Under the pieces are notes generated by a model, which saw only the letters and a program-made list of their open reading frames with translations, made no database searches and was not told the DNA's origin. From the NCBI RefSeq assembly GCF_018069925.1, contig NZ_JAGPXB010000003.1:62001-126000 (forward strand): a DNA stretch of 64,000 bases, given 5' to 3'. Below are positions 55,716-64,000 of this stretch, in pieces (within the stretch, counting starts at the first letter, position 1; every line of letters begins with the position of its first letter). Source of the stretch: Flavobacterium erciyesense. Its GTDB lineage: Bacteria; Bacteroidota; Bacteroidia; Flavobacteriales; Flavobacteriaceae. Both the position numbers and the translations under genes were made by a program.

Positions 55716-56474
55716 TTATCTGGTAAAAATTAGATTGTTTCCTTTAGACAAGTTGGCATCAAATTGATAGCCATCATAATTGAATCCTTTTAAATCTTCT
55801 AAAGTTTCGGCATTAGTATCAATGATGTAGCGCACCATCATACCTCTCGCTTTTTTGGCAAAAAAACTAATGATTTTTAGTTTCCCATTTTTATAATCTT
55901 TAAACTCAGGTGTAATTACCGGGACTTTTAGCGCTTTTACATCTACTGCCGAAAAATATTCTGTGCTTGCCAAATTAACAAAAAGCTCATCATCAGCTAA
56001 CTCTTTGTTCAAAGCTTTAGTTATAGTTGGTTTCCAAAACTCATATAAATTTTTACTTTCGCCAACCGCCATTTTAGTACCCATTTCTAAACGATAGGCC
56101 TGAATCAAATCTAAAGGTTTAAGCAAACCATACAAACCCGACAAAATGCGTAAACGTTCTTGTAACAAATCAATTTTTTCGGGCGCAAGTTCGTAGGCAT
56201 TCAATCCCGCATAAACATCACCGTCAAAAGTATAAACCGCAGGACGTGCATTTTCAGCGTTAAAAGGAGTTTTCCATTGTTGGTTACGCTGCCAATTCAA
56301 ATCTGCTAATTTTTCAGAAATACTCATCAAACTAGACAAACCTGTTGGATTAATTTGTTTTAAAACTTGCTGCACTTTTTTTGATTCTTTCAAAAATAAA
56401 GCTTCAGAAAATTGAGTGGTTGGCAAAGCTTTTTCGAATTCTAATGATTTGGCTGGAGAGATGACAATTTTCAT
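55716..56474 (-). CDS. yaaA: Peroxide stress protein YaaA
   Basis: 252 residues of the YaaA/DUF328 family. The start MKIVISPAKSLEFE and the blocks FDGDVYAGLNAYEL, RILSGLYGLLKPLDLIQAYRLEMGTKM and FFAKKARGMMVRYII are characteristic. In E. coli the protein limits free iron and protects DNA during hydrogen peroxide stress. It is monocistronic with its own promoter. Confidence 0.95.
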   Translation of the reverse strand: MKIVISPAKSLEFEKALPTTQFSEALFLKESKKVQQVLKQINPTGLSSLMSISEKLADLNWQRNQQWKTPFNAENARPAVYTFDGDVYAGLNAYELAPEKIDLLQERLRILSGLYGLLKPLDLIQAYRLEMGTKMAVGESKNLYEFWKPTITKALNKELADDELFVNLASTEYFSAVDVKALKVPVITPEFKDYKNGKLKIISFFAKKARGMMVRYIIDTNAETLEDLKGFNYDGYQFDANLSKGNNLIFTR

Positions 56475-56508
56475 ATGCTAGTAGGTACTACTTTTTTATA
56501 TTTTGATT

Positions 56509-56538
56509 CAAAAGTAATGATTGCAAAATAAAATCCAA
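56509..56538 (-). promoter_or_regulatory. Promoter of yaaA
   Basis: On the minus strand TTG, 19 bases, then TACTTTTG; transcript start predicted about 28 bases before the ATG at 56474. Confidence 0.65.
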
Positions 56539-56576
56539 TGCTAAGTAGATTGATTTGTCGAATACCGTTATAGAAA

Positions 56577-56608
56577 TTGAAAATTACCATTTCTTTACCT
56601 TATTTTTG
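56577..56608 (+). promoter_or_regulatory. Promoter of the second GNAT gene
   Basis: TTG (56577-56579), 21 bases, then TATTTTTG (56601-56608); the ATG follows 19 bases later at 56628. Confidence 0.65.
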
Positions 56609-56627
56609 AAAATCAAACATCACATTT

Positions 56628-57146
56628 ATGGATTTGCTTATCATTGAAACTGCTACACTAGATCATCTCGAACAATTACAAAAATTGAGTATTACTACTT
56701 TTACCGAAACCTTTGCAGAAGTAAATACAGCTAAAAATTTGCAAAAATACTTGGATAAAAGTTTTAATAAAGAGCAACTCACTGCAGAACTAAACGATAA
56801 AAACTCACATTTTTTTATTGCCTTTTTAAATGAAATTCCAGTAGGTTACGCCAAAATAAATGTAAACACAGCACAAACAGAACAACATAACTTAGCCGCC
56901 ATGGAATTGCATCGAATTTATGTGCTACAAGAATTTCACGGCAAAAAAGTAGCTCAAAAATTATTTGAAAAAGTATTACAAATTGCACAAGAAAAAGAGG
57001 TTCAGCAATTGTGGTTAGGTGTTTGGGAAGAAAATAAGCGAGCCTTACAATTTTATAAAAACAGTGGCTTTACAGTTTTCGACCGACATGATTTTTGGAT
57101 GGGCGATGACAAACAAACTGATTTACTATTACATCGTAAACCTTAA
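56628..57146 (+). CDS. GNAT family N-acetyltransferase
   Basis: 172 residues. Motif A is ELHRIYVLQEFHGKKVAQKL, motif B is LGVWEENKRALQFYKNSGF. The W-E-x-N-x-x-A-x-x-F-Y arrangement is close to that of spermine/spermidine and ribosomal-protein type GNATs, but substrate cannot be assigned. It has its own promoter. Confidence 0.88.
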   Translation: MDLLIIETATLDHLEQLQKLSITTFTETFAEVNTAKNLQKYLDKSFNKEQLTAELNDKNSHFFIAFLNEIPVGYAKINVNTAQTEQHNLAAMELHRIYVLQEFHGKKVAQKLFEKVLQIAQEKEVQQLWLGVWEENKRALQFYKNSGFTVFDRHDFWMGDDKQTDLLLHRKP

Positions 57147-57207
57147 AAAAGTTAAAAATCAATTTTATTACACCTACTTCCACTAGCAACAAAACACTTA
57201 TTTACGC

Positions 57208-57215
57208 TATTTTTG
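57208..57215 (+). promoter_or_regulatory. -7 promoter element TATTTTTG for the FAD oxidoreductase gene
   Basis: A perfect TAnnTTTG 22 bases before the ATG at 57238. No -33 TTTG at the right spacing. Confidence 0.5.
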
Positions 57216-57237
57216 TAGTGAGCAAGACATATAAAAA

Positions 57238-58476
57238 ATGAAACAAGATATTATAATAGTTGGCGCAGGTTTGGCCGGATTAGCCGCGGCTGTACACTTG
57301 CACCGTCAAGGACGAAAAGTACTTTTATTAGAAGCTTCAGACAGACCAGGTGGACGATTAAAAACAGACCTACACGAAGGATTTTTATTAGACAGAGGAT
57401 TTCAAGTTCTACTTACTGCCTATCCAGAATCAAAAACTTTACTGGATTACAAAGCTTTACGATTAAAAAAAATGTTACCCGGCGCAACCGTACTTTATGA
57501 AAAAGGACAATTCGAAATAGCTGACCCTATGCGACGCCCTTCTGCTGCTTGGGCAACTCTCATAGCTCCTGTTGGTACCATAAAAGATAAATTAAATACC
57601 CTGTGGCTAAAGAATCACTTGCAGAAATTAACTATTGACCAAATATTTAGTCAACCTGAAAATACAACCGCTGCACAATTAAAAGAATATGGCTTTAGCG
57701 ACAAAATGATTGAACGTTTTTACCGTCCATTTATGTCTGGTATTTTTTTAGAAAATCAGTTAACTACTTCACGACGCATGTTCGATTTTGTAATGAAAAT
57801 GTTTTCAGATGGTGATGTTGCCGTACCTGAATTAGGAATGGAAGAAATCCCGAAACAATTGGTTACCCTGTTACCACAAGGCAGTATTCAATGCAATACA
57901 GAAGTCGTAAGTCTTGATCAAAACAAAATTACAACCGCAGATGGCACTGTTTATGAAGCCAATCAAATTCTTTTAGCTACAAATGCCAATAAGTTCTTAT
58001 CAGGAATCGTTCCTGAAACAAAAACTACTGCGCACCAAGTAACTTGTGTATATTTCGAAACACGTCTGCCACCATCACAAAAAGCGGTAGTGATTTTGAA
58101 CGCGGCTCAAAATAAAAAATGGGTTAATAATTTAACAGTAATGAGTGCCGTTTCGGCTGCTTATGCCCCTAAAGGTAAAGCACTAATATCCGTTTCGTAT
58201 AACGGAATTCCAGATGTTGACGATGCAACACTAGCTGAAAATATGAAAGAAGAAATATCTCATTGGTATGGTGCTGATGCAGCATCTTGGAAAATGCTAA
58301 AAGCCTACCGAATTAGCTATGCTTTACCTACGCAAGAGCAGGTAACCAATGAGAAAGATTTGGCCTCTTTTAAAATTTCAGATTCGTTATTTATTTGCGG
58401 CGATCATCTTTTAAACGGCTCCATAAATGCAGCGCTACAATCTGGCCGATTTGCAGCTGAAGCAATGCAACGATAA
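57238..58476 (+). CDS. FAD-dependent amine oxidase/phytoene-desaturase-like protein
   Basis: 412 residues. N-terminal FAD Rossmann fold GAGLAGLAAA at 9-18 with Glu33 and the second GG motif DRPGGR at 37-42; C-terminal FAD motif FICGDHLLNGSINAALQSG. It belongs to the broad phytoene dehydrogenase/amine oxidase superfamily. Proteins of this shape are often annotated as NAD(P)/FAD oxidoreductases of unknown substrate. A link with carotenoid synthesis would be attractive given the rhodopsin 12 kb away, but nothing here shows it. Confidence 0.85.
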   Translation: MKQDIIIVGAGLAGLAAAVHLHRQGRKVLLLEASDRPGGRLKTDLHEGFLLDRGFQVLLTAYPESKTLLDYKALRLKKMLPGATVLYEKGQFEIADPMRRPSAAWATLIAPVGTIKDKLNTLWLKNHLQKLTIDQIFSQPENTTAAQLKEYGFSDKMIERFYRPFMSGIFLENQLTTSRRMFDFVMKMFSDGDVAVPELGMEEIPKQLVTLLPQGSIQCNTEVVSLDQNKITTADGTVYEANQILLATNANKFLSGIVPETKTTAHQVTCVYFETRLPPSQKAVVILNAAQNKKWVNNLTVMSAVSAAYAPKGKALISVSYNGIPDVDDATLAENMKEEISHWYGADAASWKMLKAYRISYALPTQEQVTNEKDLASFKISDSLFICGDHLLNGSINAALQSGRFAAEAMQR

Positions 58477-58480
58477 ATAA

Positions 58481-58530
58481 AAAACCATCAAAACAATTGT
58501 TACTTACAATTGTCTTGATGGTTTTATTTT
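58481..58530. terminator. Bidirectional intrinsic terminator
   Basis: A 20-bp stem with one mismatch: 58481-58500 (AAAACCATCAAAACAATTGT) with 58506-58525, 5-base loop, T-run. Between the convergent oxidoreductase and SulP genes. Confidence 0.9.
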
Positions 58531-58543
58531 AACTTCTACTAAA

Positions 58544-60073
58544 TTATTCGAGAACCTGATATAGAGGATCTTCAAGAATATTTACATCAATAACTGCGGC
58601 TGCATTTTCTAATAATCGCACACAATCAGGGCTTAGATGTTGCAAACGGACTGTTTTATTTTGGGCAGCGTATAGCATTGTCACTTTATGTACGGCATCA
58701 ATCGCACTCATATCGCTAATTTTACTGTCTTTAAAATTAATGATTACTTCTACAGGATCATTTAACACGTCGAATTTTTCAATAAAAGCAACAGTCGATC
58801 CAAAAAATAAAGGCCCATAAAGTTCGTAATGCTTCACTCCTTTTACATCTGTATATTTTTTAGCACGAATTCTTTTTGCGCTTTCCCATGCAAAAACTAA
58901 AGCTGAAATAATAACACCTATCAAAACAGCCAAAGCTAAATTGTGTAACACAATAGTAATTACTGCCACTACAATACCAACAAAAATATCTTGTTTCGGC
59001 ATTTTATTAATAATCTTGAAACTCGACCATTCAAAAGTTCCTATGGCTACCATTATCATCACACCCACAAGTGCTGCCATAGGTAAAAGTTCAATTACTG
59101 GTGCACCAACCAACACAAATAATAAGATGGTTAAAGATGCAATGATTCCTGACAACCGCGTCCTAGAACCCGCATTTAAATTAACCAATGTTTGAGCAAT
59201 CATAGGACAACCTCCCATTCCAAAGAAAAAACCGTTTAAGATATTAGCACTTCCTTGCGCAATACTCTCTCTATTTCCATCACCCTTGGTTTGAGTGATT
59301 TCATCAACTAAATTTAGAGTAAGTAAACCTTCTGTTAAACCAACAGCTGCCATAATTAAAGCATAAGGGAATACGATTTGCAAGGTATCAAAGGTAAAAG
59401 GGATATTCGGAATATGAAAAGGTGGCAAACCTCCGCTTACTGCAGCAATATCGCCCACCGTCTTGGTATCAATTTCACCAAAATAAACAATCACAAAAAC
59501 TATCGAAATGGCAACTAAAGAAGATGGAATGGCTTTCGATATTTTAGGAAAAAGTAAAACTATAGCAATAGTAAGTCCTACTAATCCGAGCATTATCCAT
59601 AAAGGTGATCCTTGTAACCATTGCGTAGCTGGTGCTAAACCAGTTTTGAACTGATTAAGTTGCGACATAAAAATTATAACTGCAAGTCCGTTTACAAAAC
59701 CAAACATAACTGGCTGAGGCACTAATCGGATAAATTTACCCCATTTAAAAATACCCACTGCAATTTGCATAACACCAGCAAGTGCTACTGCCGCAAATAC
59801 ATATTCTATTCCATGCGATTGCATCAAAGCAATAAGAACAATTACTGTTGCTCCTGCTCCACCAGAAACCATTCCGGGTCTACCTCCAAAAATTGCGGTA
59901 ACTAACCCCATAATAAAAGCAGCATAAAGTCCTGACAAAGGCGAAAAACCTGCCAAAATAGCAAAAGATAACGATTCAGGAATCATGGTCATGGCAACTG
60001 TAAAACCGGCAAGCAGTTCAGTTTTATAATTTACTTTTTGTGAAAAATCAAAAAGATTAAATTGTTGTTTCAT
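58544..60073 (-). CDS. SulP family anion transporter with STAS domain
   Basis: 509 residues: about 12-14 membrane helices (SulP core with MIPESLSFAILAGFSPLSGLY and GGRPGMVSGGAGAT) and a C-terminal STAS domain from about 410 (VIINFKDSKISDMSAIDAV). Such proteins carry sulfate, bicarbonate or dicarboxylates; the exact anion cannot be inferred. It is monocistronic. A bicarbonate role would fit rhodopsin-linked anaplerotic carbon fixation known in some flavobacteria, but that is speculation. Confidence 0.92.
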   Translation of the reverse strand: MKQQFNLFDFSQKVNYKTELLAGFTVAMTMIPESLSFAILAGFSPLSGLYAAFIMGLVTAIFGGRPGMVSGGAGATVIVLIALMQSHGIEYVFAAVALAGVMQIAVGIFKWGKFIRLVPQPVMFGFVNGLAVIIFMSQLNQFKTGLAPATQWLQGSPLWIMLGLVGLTIAIVLLFPKISKAIPSSLVAISIVFVIVYFGEIDTKTVGDIAAVSGGLPPFHIPNIPFTFDTLQIVFPYALIMAAVGLTEGLLTLNLVDEITQTKGDGNRESIAQGSANILNGFFFGMGGCPMIAQTLVNLNAGSRTRLSGIIASLTILLFVLVGAPVIELLPMAALVGVMIMVAIGTFEWSSFKIINKMPKQDIFVGIVVAVITIVLHNLALAVLIGVIISALVFAWESAKRIRAKKYTDVKGVKHYELYGPLFFGSTVAFIEKFDVLNDPVEVIINFKDSKISDMSAIDAVHKVTMLYAAQNKTVRLQHLSPDCVRLLENAAAVIDVNILEDPLYQVLE

Positions 60074-60393
60074 AAAAATTGTGCAATAAATAAATGTTTG
60101 GGGGAAATTGTCACTGACTTTTTAAACCTCGTGAAGTTCGTATTCTGAAATCAGTAAATTGATAAATTAGGTCCAAATTGACATTAATTGGTAAAAGTGC
60201 AAAGGTGAAACTTTTTAAAGGAATACCAAAACTACCGCAGAAATTGTTTAACTTTGCGCCAGTTTACCATTTTTTTACTGCTAGTACTGCAAAAAATTAA
60301 GTTTCGAGTCTAAAAAAACGAAAACAAAAAATGCTTTCAACAGCGTGCGAGCAATTTCTTTGGTAAAACTACTTGACACTATTACCATCACCT
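60074..60393. other. 320-bp divergent region SulP / adenosine deaminase
   Basis: No gene seen. A -7-like TAACTTTG (60249-60256) points toward the deaminase gene, and TAGTTTTG on the minus strand (60227-60234) points toward SulP; both would give long leaders, of roughly 130-150 bases. No other structure stands out. Confidence 0.4.
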
Positions 60394-61812
60394 ATGAGAA
60401 TATTACCAACACTATTGTTGTTCTTAACTGTAACAGCCGGCTACTCGCAATCCGTAAGTGAGTATTTTGAAAAAATAAGAGACAACGAAGCAGAACTGAC
60501 TGCTTTTTTCTCTCAAATGCCAAAAGGTGGCGACTTACACCATCATTTTTCAGGTTCTATTTACGCAGAACCTTTACTGCAGCATGCAATCCAAACAGAC
60601 TTTTACCTAAATACCGAAAGCATGGACGTACGCAAGGAAAAAGAATCTATGGGAAGTTGGAAATTATTTTCCGAACTCAAAGCCAACGGTACTTTAGAGT
60701 TTTACAAGCAAAAAATCATGCAGAAATGGTCTATCAAAGACTATAATTATGTTGATTATCCTTCTGATAAGTTATTTTTCGAATCCTTCATGAAATTTGA
60801 ACCAGCCATTAAAGGTAATTTCGGACAGGGATTATTGGAGTTGAAAAAAAGAGCAATTTCTGAAAACGTGAGCTACATTGAAACGCAACTCTCAACCATT
60901 CCAAACACTATGAATACCGATGATTTAGTTACTTTTAACGCTAAACTTCGTGAGTATGCTCTAGCTAAAAATGAGAAAGAAGTATTGAAAACTTTAGACG
61001 TGATGTATAAAAGCATACTTCAAAAAAATGCTAACAATTATGCTAAAGAATTCAACAATAATTTTGTTACCAAGTTACACAACGATCTAAAAATTGATGA
61101 TGCCCAATTTACAATGCGTTATCAAAATTTTGTGCTGCGTTTTATGGAACCTGTTGATTTGTTTAAAAATTTGGTCATCGCATTCATCTCTGCCAATGAT
61201 AGTGATTTGATGGCCGGTGTCAATATTGTATCACCAGAAGACGGCGAAACTTCGATGAAAGATTATTGGTTGCACATGATGATGTTTAAATTTTGTAACT
61301 CGAAATACCCGAATGTAAAATATACCATGCACGCTGGTGAACTTACTTTAGGACTGGTTCAACCTGAAGAACTTACTTGGCATATTGGCGCAGCAGTACA
61401 TACCGCTGGCGCACATAGAATTGGCCACGGTGTAGGCATGCCTTACGAGAAAGATTCATACGAGTTGCTACGCTACATGGTACAAAAAAATATTCCTATT
61501 GAGATTAATTTAGTGAGTAATGAATTTATTTTGAAGGTCAAAGAAAATCGTCATCCACTTTCCTTGTATAAAAAATTTGGAGTTCCAATTGTAATTAGCA
61601 CCGATGATGCAGGAATTTTACGAACTAATATGACCGAACAATATGTACTTTTAGCAAAAAGATATAAAGATATTTCGTATCAAGACATTAAACAATTTGT
61701 GTACAATAGCATCAAATTTAGCTTTATAAAATCAGCTTCAGTTAGAGCACAATTACTGGCAGATTTAGAAATGCGATTTACTACTTTTGAAAAAGAATTC
61801 ACGAAGCAATAA
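60394..61812 (+). CDS. Secreted adenosine deaminase family protein
   Basis: 472 residues from the ATG at 60394; the TTG 7 codons upstream is less likely because the signal peptide (MRILPTLLLFLTVTAGYSQ) starts at the ATG. The zinc-hydrolase motifs of the adenosine deaminase fold are complete: DLHHHFSGS (His49, His51), TMHAGEL (His and catalytic Glu), GAHRIGHG and ISTDDAG. It resembles secreted ADGF-type deaminases with an N-terminal helical extension. It would deaminate extracellular or periplasmic adenosine to inosine for nucleoside scavenging. It ends in a strong terminator. Confidence 0.92.
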   Translation: MRILPTLLLFLTVTAGYSQSVSEYFEKIRDNEAELTAFFSQMPKGGDLHHHFSGSIYAEPLLQHAIQTDFYLNTESMDVRKEKESMGSWKLFSELKANGTLEFYKQKIMQKWSIKDYNYVDYPSDKLFFESFMKFEPAIKGNFGQGLLELKKRAISENVSYIETQLSTIPNTMNTDDLVTFNAKLREYALAKNEKEVLKTLDVMYKSILQKNANNYAKEFNNNFVTKLHNDLKIDDAQFTMRYQNFVLRFMEPVDLFKNLVIAFISANDSDLMAGVNIVSPEDGETSMKDYWLHMMMFKFCNSKYPNVKYTMHAGELTLGLVQPEELTWHIGAAVHTAGAHRIGHGVGMPYEKDSYELLRYMVQKNIPIEINLVSNEFILKVKENRHPLSLYKKFGVPIVISTDDAGILRTNMTEQYVLLAKRYKDISYQDIKQFVYNSIKFSFIKSASVRAQLLADLEMRFTTFEKEFTKQ

Positions 61813-61816
61813 AACA

Positions 61817-61848
61817 AAAAAAAATCTGCTCGAAAGCAGATTTTTTTT
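61817..61848. terminator. Bidirectional intrinsic terminator
   Basis: A8-TCTGCT pairs with AGCAGA-T8 around a CGAA tetraloop (61817-61830, 61835-61848), between the convergent deaminase and metalloprotease genes. Confidence 0.93.
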
Positions 61849-61861
61849 GTGCCGTTTAAAG

Positions 61862-64000
61862 CTATGAAGGATTTAAAATAAGATCAATTCTCTTTATTGC
61901 ATCAGCATAATGATATTTTGTTTCCGTATTTACAGCTGCAGCTTTGGCAATATTAAGTGTTGCTTTTAAAGCAACCAACTCACCACGTACTAAAGCACGA
62001 ACATCTGATTGCGCTACATTATAATATTCTGAAGGACGACCGCCTTTTATTTCTTCTTTCATCAAGAAAGCCATACGCTCAATATAGGCTCTTTGTAAAT
62101 TTCTTCTGTAAATAGTTACATTAGTTAATGCTGAAGCTTCTTTCCAGATTCCTTTGCGCATATCACTTAATAAATCTAACGCTTTGTAATTATTATTCCC
62201 TTGAATTTCGGCATCTAATAAACGCCCTAAACGATCAAAACTCATCACATTGTTTAAGTGGCGTACCTGTAAACTTCTGAAACGCTCTGTATAACCAGCG
62301 TAATCAATATTGCGCAAAGTACTCACATTAACTAACCAAGTTGGCGATGCAAAAGCATTTGCTTGCAACCATTGCATGGCCTCTTGCTGCTGCGCTTTTG
62401 AAACCACTTCATAAATCATCCCTTTCTGGTTTGGTTTTTTCGTCGCTTCAAAAACACCTCCTACATTTGTCACTACGTGTCCTACATAACGTCCCCAAAC
62501 ATCGAGCATTTCTTTATACAATTCGTCTAAATCATCGTAGTTATTGGTTTTATCGCTTGTCCACTCGTGTAAATGTGCAGCAACGTATTGCAAATTTTTC
62601 AGTCCGTATGTACTTGCTTTCATAGAACTGTTTCCAATATCTTCGGTTTGCGAAGTAGGATCAAAACTACTGCTTTGTTTTCCGAACTTATAAATAGGAT
62701 TGTCCGCTTTTTCCATAATCCACTTGTCTAAAGTTGGTACTTCAGCTTCTGGCGAAGATGCATTTGGAATATAACGGTAACCCCAGTTGGTTGCATAATG
62801 ATCATAAGGTCCCATTTGACGGATGAATCGAACATTTTTATCACCTGGTTGTGCGATGTAGTTAAAACGCGCATAATCCATCAAACTCGCTGCAATTCCG
62901 TTTTTTTGTGTGAATTCACCATTACGGTATGATTCTGTATCGTAAGCACAACTCGCTCCCATATTGTGCGGAAATCCTAGTGCATGTCCTACTTCATGTG
63001 CGATTACCATGCGCATCATATCGCCCATTTCCTCATCACTTGTTTGCAAAGTTCGCGCGGTTGGATTAGCCGCTCCGGTTTCTAATAAATAACGGTTTCT
63101 GTATGAACGCAAATGGTTGTGGTACCAAATAACATCACTTTCGATAATTTCGCCTGTTCTTGGGTCAGATACACTTGGTCCTACTGCATTTCGAGTAGTA
63201 CTTGCTACATAACGAATTACAGAGTAGCGTATGTCCTCTGGACTAAAATCAGGGTCTTCTTCTTTTGTAGGTGGATCTTTAGCAATAATTGCATTTTTAA
63301 ATCCGGCTGTTTCAAAAGGCTTTTGCCAATCTTCAATACCTTGCTTGATGTATTTGCGCAATTTTTCTGGAGTTGCAGGATCAAGATAATACACAATTGG
63401 TTTTACTGGTTCAACCAGTTCTCCTTTTGCGTAAGCGACAGGATCTTTTGGCTCTAAACGCCATCTGCGAATATAAGTTTTCACATCCGACTTCAATTCG
63501 TTACTTCCATAATCAATTTGATCTATTGTAAACCAACCCACGCGAGGATCTGCCAAACGAGGCTGCATAGGCTTTTCTGGTAACAAAATCATCGATTGAT
63601 TCATTTGAATACTGATAGTTTCCGCATCACCTTGTACTGGTGGTTTGGCTGCATTGTAACTAAAGTCCTGAATGACTTCAATATTCATCGGGAAACTTTT
63701 CATGGTATTGATAAAACTACGTGATTCATCCAATCCACGTACTTTATAAGTCTCACGCATATCGGCCGATAATCCGCTGATTGCTTTAACATCAGTACCA
63801 TAAAACTTGCTTACGTCAATTACTGTATTAGCCGAATCCTTACTAAAAGCCACAATATCAAATGCGAATAAAGTTGGCTCATAATTGTTTGCTTTTACTG
63901 AAATGCTAATAGGCAAACTGTCATTCGCCACGGCATTAAATGATTTAATTTTGATGACAATTTTATCTTGAAAACGTTGCCAAACAATCAATTGCTCATT
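61862..64000 (-). CDS. Large zinc metalloprotease (DUF5117/DUF4953), 5' end outside the window
   Basis: The frame is open through the right edge, so about the first 115-125 residues are missing judging by the full paralogue at 41555-44116. The visible 713 codons cover most of DUF5117 and all of the DUF4953 catalytic part, with zinc motif HEVGHALGFPH and SLMDYARFNY. Differences from the paralogue include FPH versus LRH in the motif and a longer YIPNASSPEAEV loop. No start is assigned because the gene continues upstream. Confidence 0.93.
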   Translation of the reverse strand, partial: NEQLIVWQRFQDKIVIKIKSFNAVANDSLPISISVKANNYEPTLFAFDIVAFSKDSANTVIDVSKFYGTDVKAISGLSADMRETYKVRGLDESRSFINTMKSFPMNIEVIQDFSYNAAKPPVQGDAETISIQMNQSMILLPEKPMQPRLADPRVGWFTIDQIDYGSNELKSDVKTYIRRWRLEPKDPVAYAKGELVEPVKPIVYYLDPATPEKLRKYIKQGIEDWQKPFETAGFKNAIIAKDPPTKEEDPDFSPEDIRYSVIRYVASTTRNAVGPSVSDPRTGEIIESDVIWYHNHLRSYRNRYLLETGAANPTARTLQTSDEEMGDMMRMVIAHEVGHALGFPHNMGASCAYDTESYRNGEFTQKNGIAASLMDYARFNYIAQPGDKNVRFIRQMGPYDHYATNWGYRYIPNASSPEAEVPTLDKWIMEKADNPIYKFGKQSSSFDPTSQTEDIGNSSMKASTYGLKNLQYVAAHLHEWTSDKTNNYDDLDELYKEMLDVWGRYVGHVVTNVGGVFEATKKPNQKGMIYEVVSKAQQQEAMQWLQANAFASPTWLVNVSTLRNIDYAGYTERFRSLQVRHLNNVMSFDRLGRLLDAEIQGNNNYKALDLLSDMRKGIWKEASALTNVTIYRRNLQRAYIERMAFLMKEEIKGGRPSEYYNVAQSDVRALVRGELVALKATLNIAKAAAVNTETKYHYADAIKRIDLILNPS

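Noticed and set aside
57238..58476. Carotenoid desaturase (crtI) supplying the rhodopsin pathway
   Set aside because: The protein is about 80-90 residues shorter than typical CrtI and has no carotenoid-gene neighbours; only superfamily membership is supported.

Overview
The window looks like a chromosomal segment of a Flavobacterium-type member of the Bacteroidota. It is AT-rich. Several gene starts are preceded by the Bacteroidota -7 element TAnnTTTG. The gene families are typical of that group: bacillithiol synthase BshA, a PrcB-type lipoprotein, a Bacteroidota-style LptD, TamB, DUF4159, DUF4494, GH97, M43-type lipoprotein proteases, and a proteorhodopsin with a Blh retinal-forming dioxygenase. 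I see no insertion sequence, phage, integrase or CRISPR array. The last gene runs off the right edge; everything else appears complete.

Layout. 1-3.5 kb: chorismate synthase (aroC), a small outer-membrane beta-barrel protein, a PrcB-like lipoprotein and bshA. 3.8-10.5 kb: a probable seven-gene leftward operon (two peptidoglycan amidases, an MCE/MlaD protein, two Fe-S electron-transfer proteins, two conserved unknowns), divergent from lptD. 10.6-16.9 kb: lptD, ridA, a GlcNAc-kinase-like gene, gap and pfkA (glycolysis). 17.2-24.3 kb: tamB diverging from tsaD-rsmE-DUF4159. 24.9-26.9 kb: a tandem pair of M43-type metalloprotease lipoproteins. 27-30.5 kb: an AI-2E family permease, a THUMP-like methyltransferase, a secreted unknown and a VanX-like dipeptidase. 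30.6-30.9 kb: tRNA-Ser, tRNA-Pro and tRNA-Arg read leftward from one promoter. 31.1-34.5 kb: thiolase, an NlpC/P60 hydrolase and an M28 peptidase. 34.6-41.2 kb: GH97 glycosidase, ackA, pta and corA, all leftward. 41.5-44.1 kb: a large DUF5117/DUF4953 zinc metalloprotease; a paralogue lies at the right edge.

44.4-46.3 kb holds the most notable region. A proton-pumping type proteorhodopsin (Asp88, Thr92, Glu99, retinal Lys224) is divergent from blh. The two genes share an intergenic region containing a perfect 22-bp inverted repeat (52 bp overall), and the pair is closed off on both sides by intrinsic terminators. The rhodopsin has a glycine where bacteriorhodopsin has Trp138, the substitution linked to carotenoid-antenna access in xanthorhodopsin. 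46.3-50.7 kb: dnaK, two small lipoproteins, an acetyltransferase and a DUF4494 protein. 51.0-55.7 kb: an operon of TetR regulator, TolC, HlyD and a DHA2-type MFS pump, with two near-identical palindromes overlapping its promoter. 55.7-64 kb: yaaA, a second acetyltransferase, an FAD oxidoreductase, a SulP transporter, a secreted adenosine deaminase and the partial metalloprotease.

The window is therefore mostly core chromosome plus envelope, proteolysis and scavenging functions typical of a polymer-degrading flavobacterium, with a light-harvesting module placed between a protease gene and dnaK.
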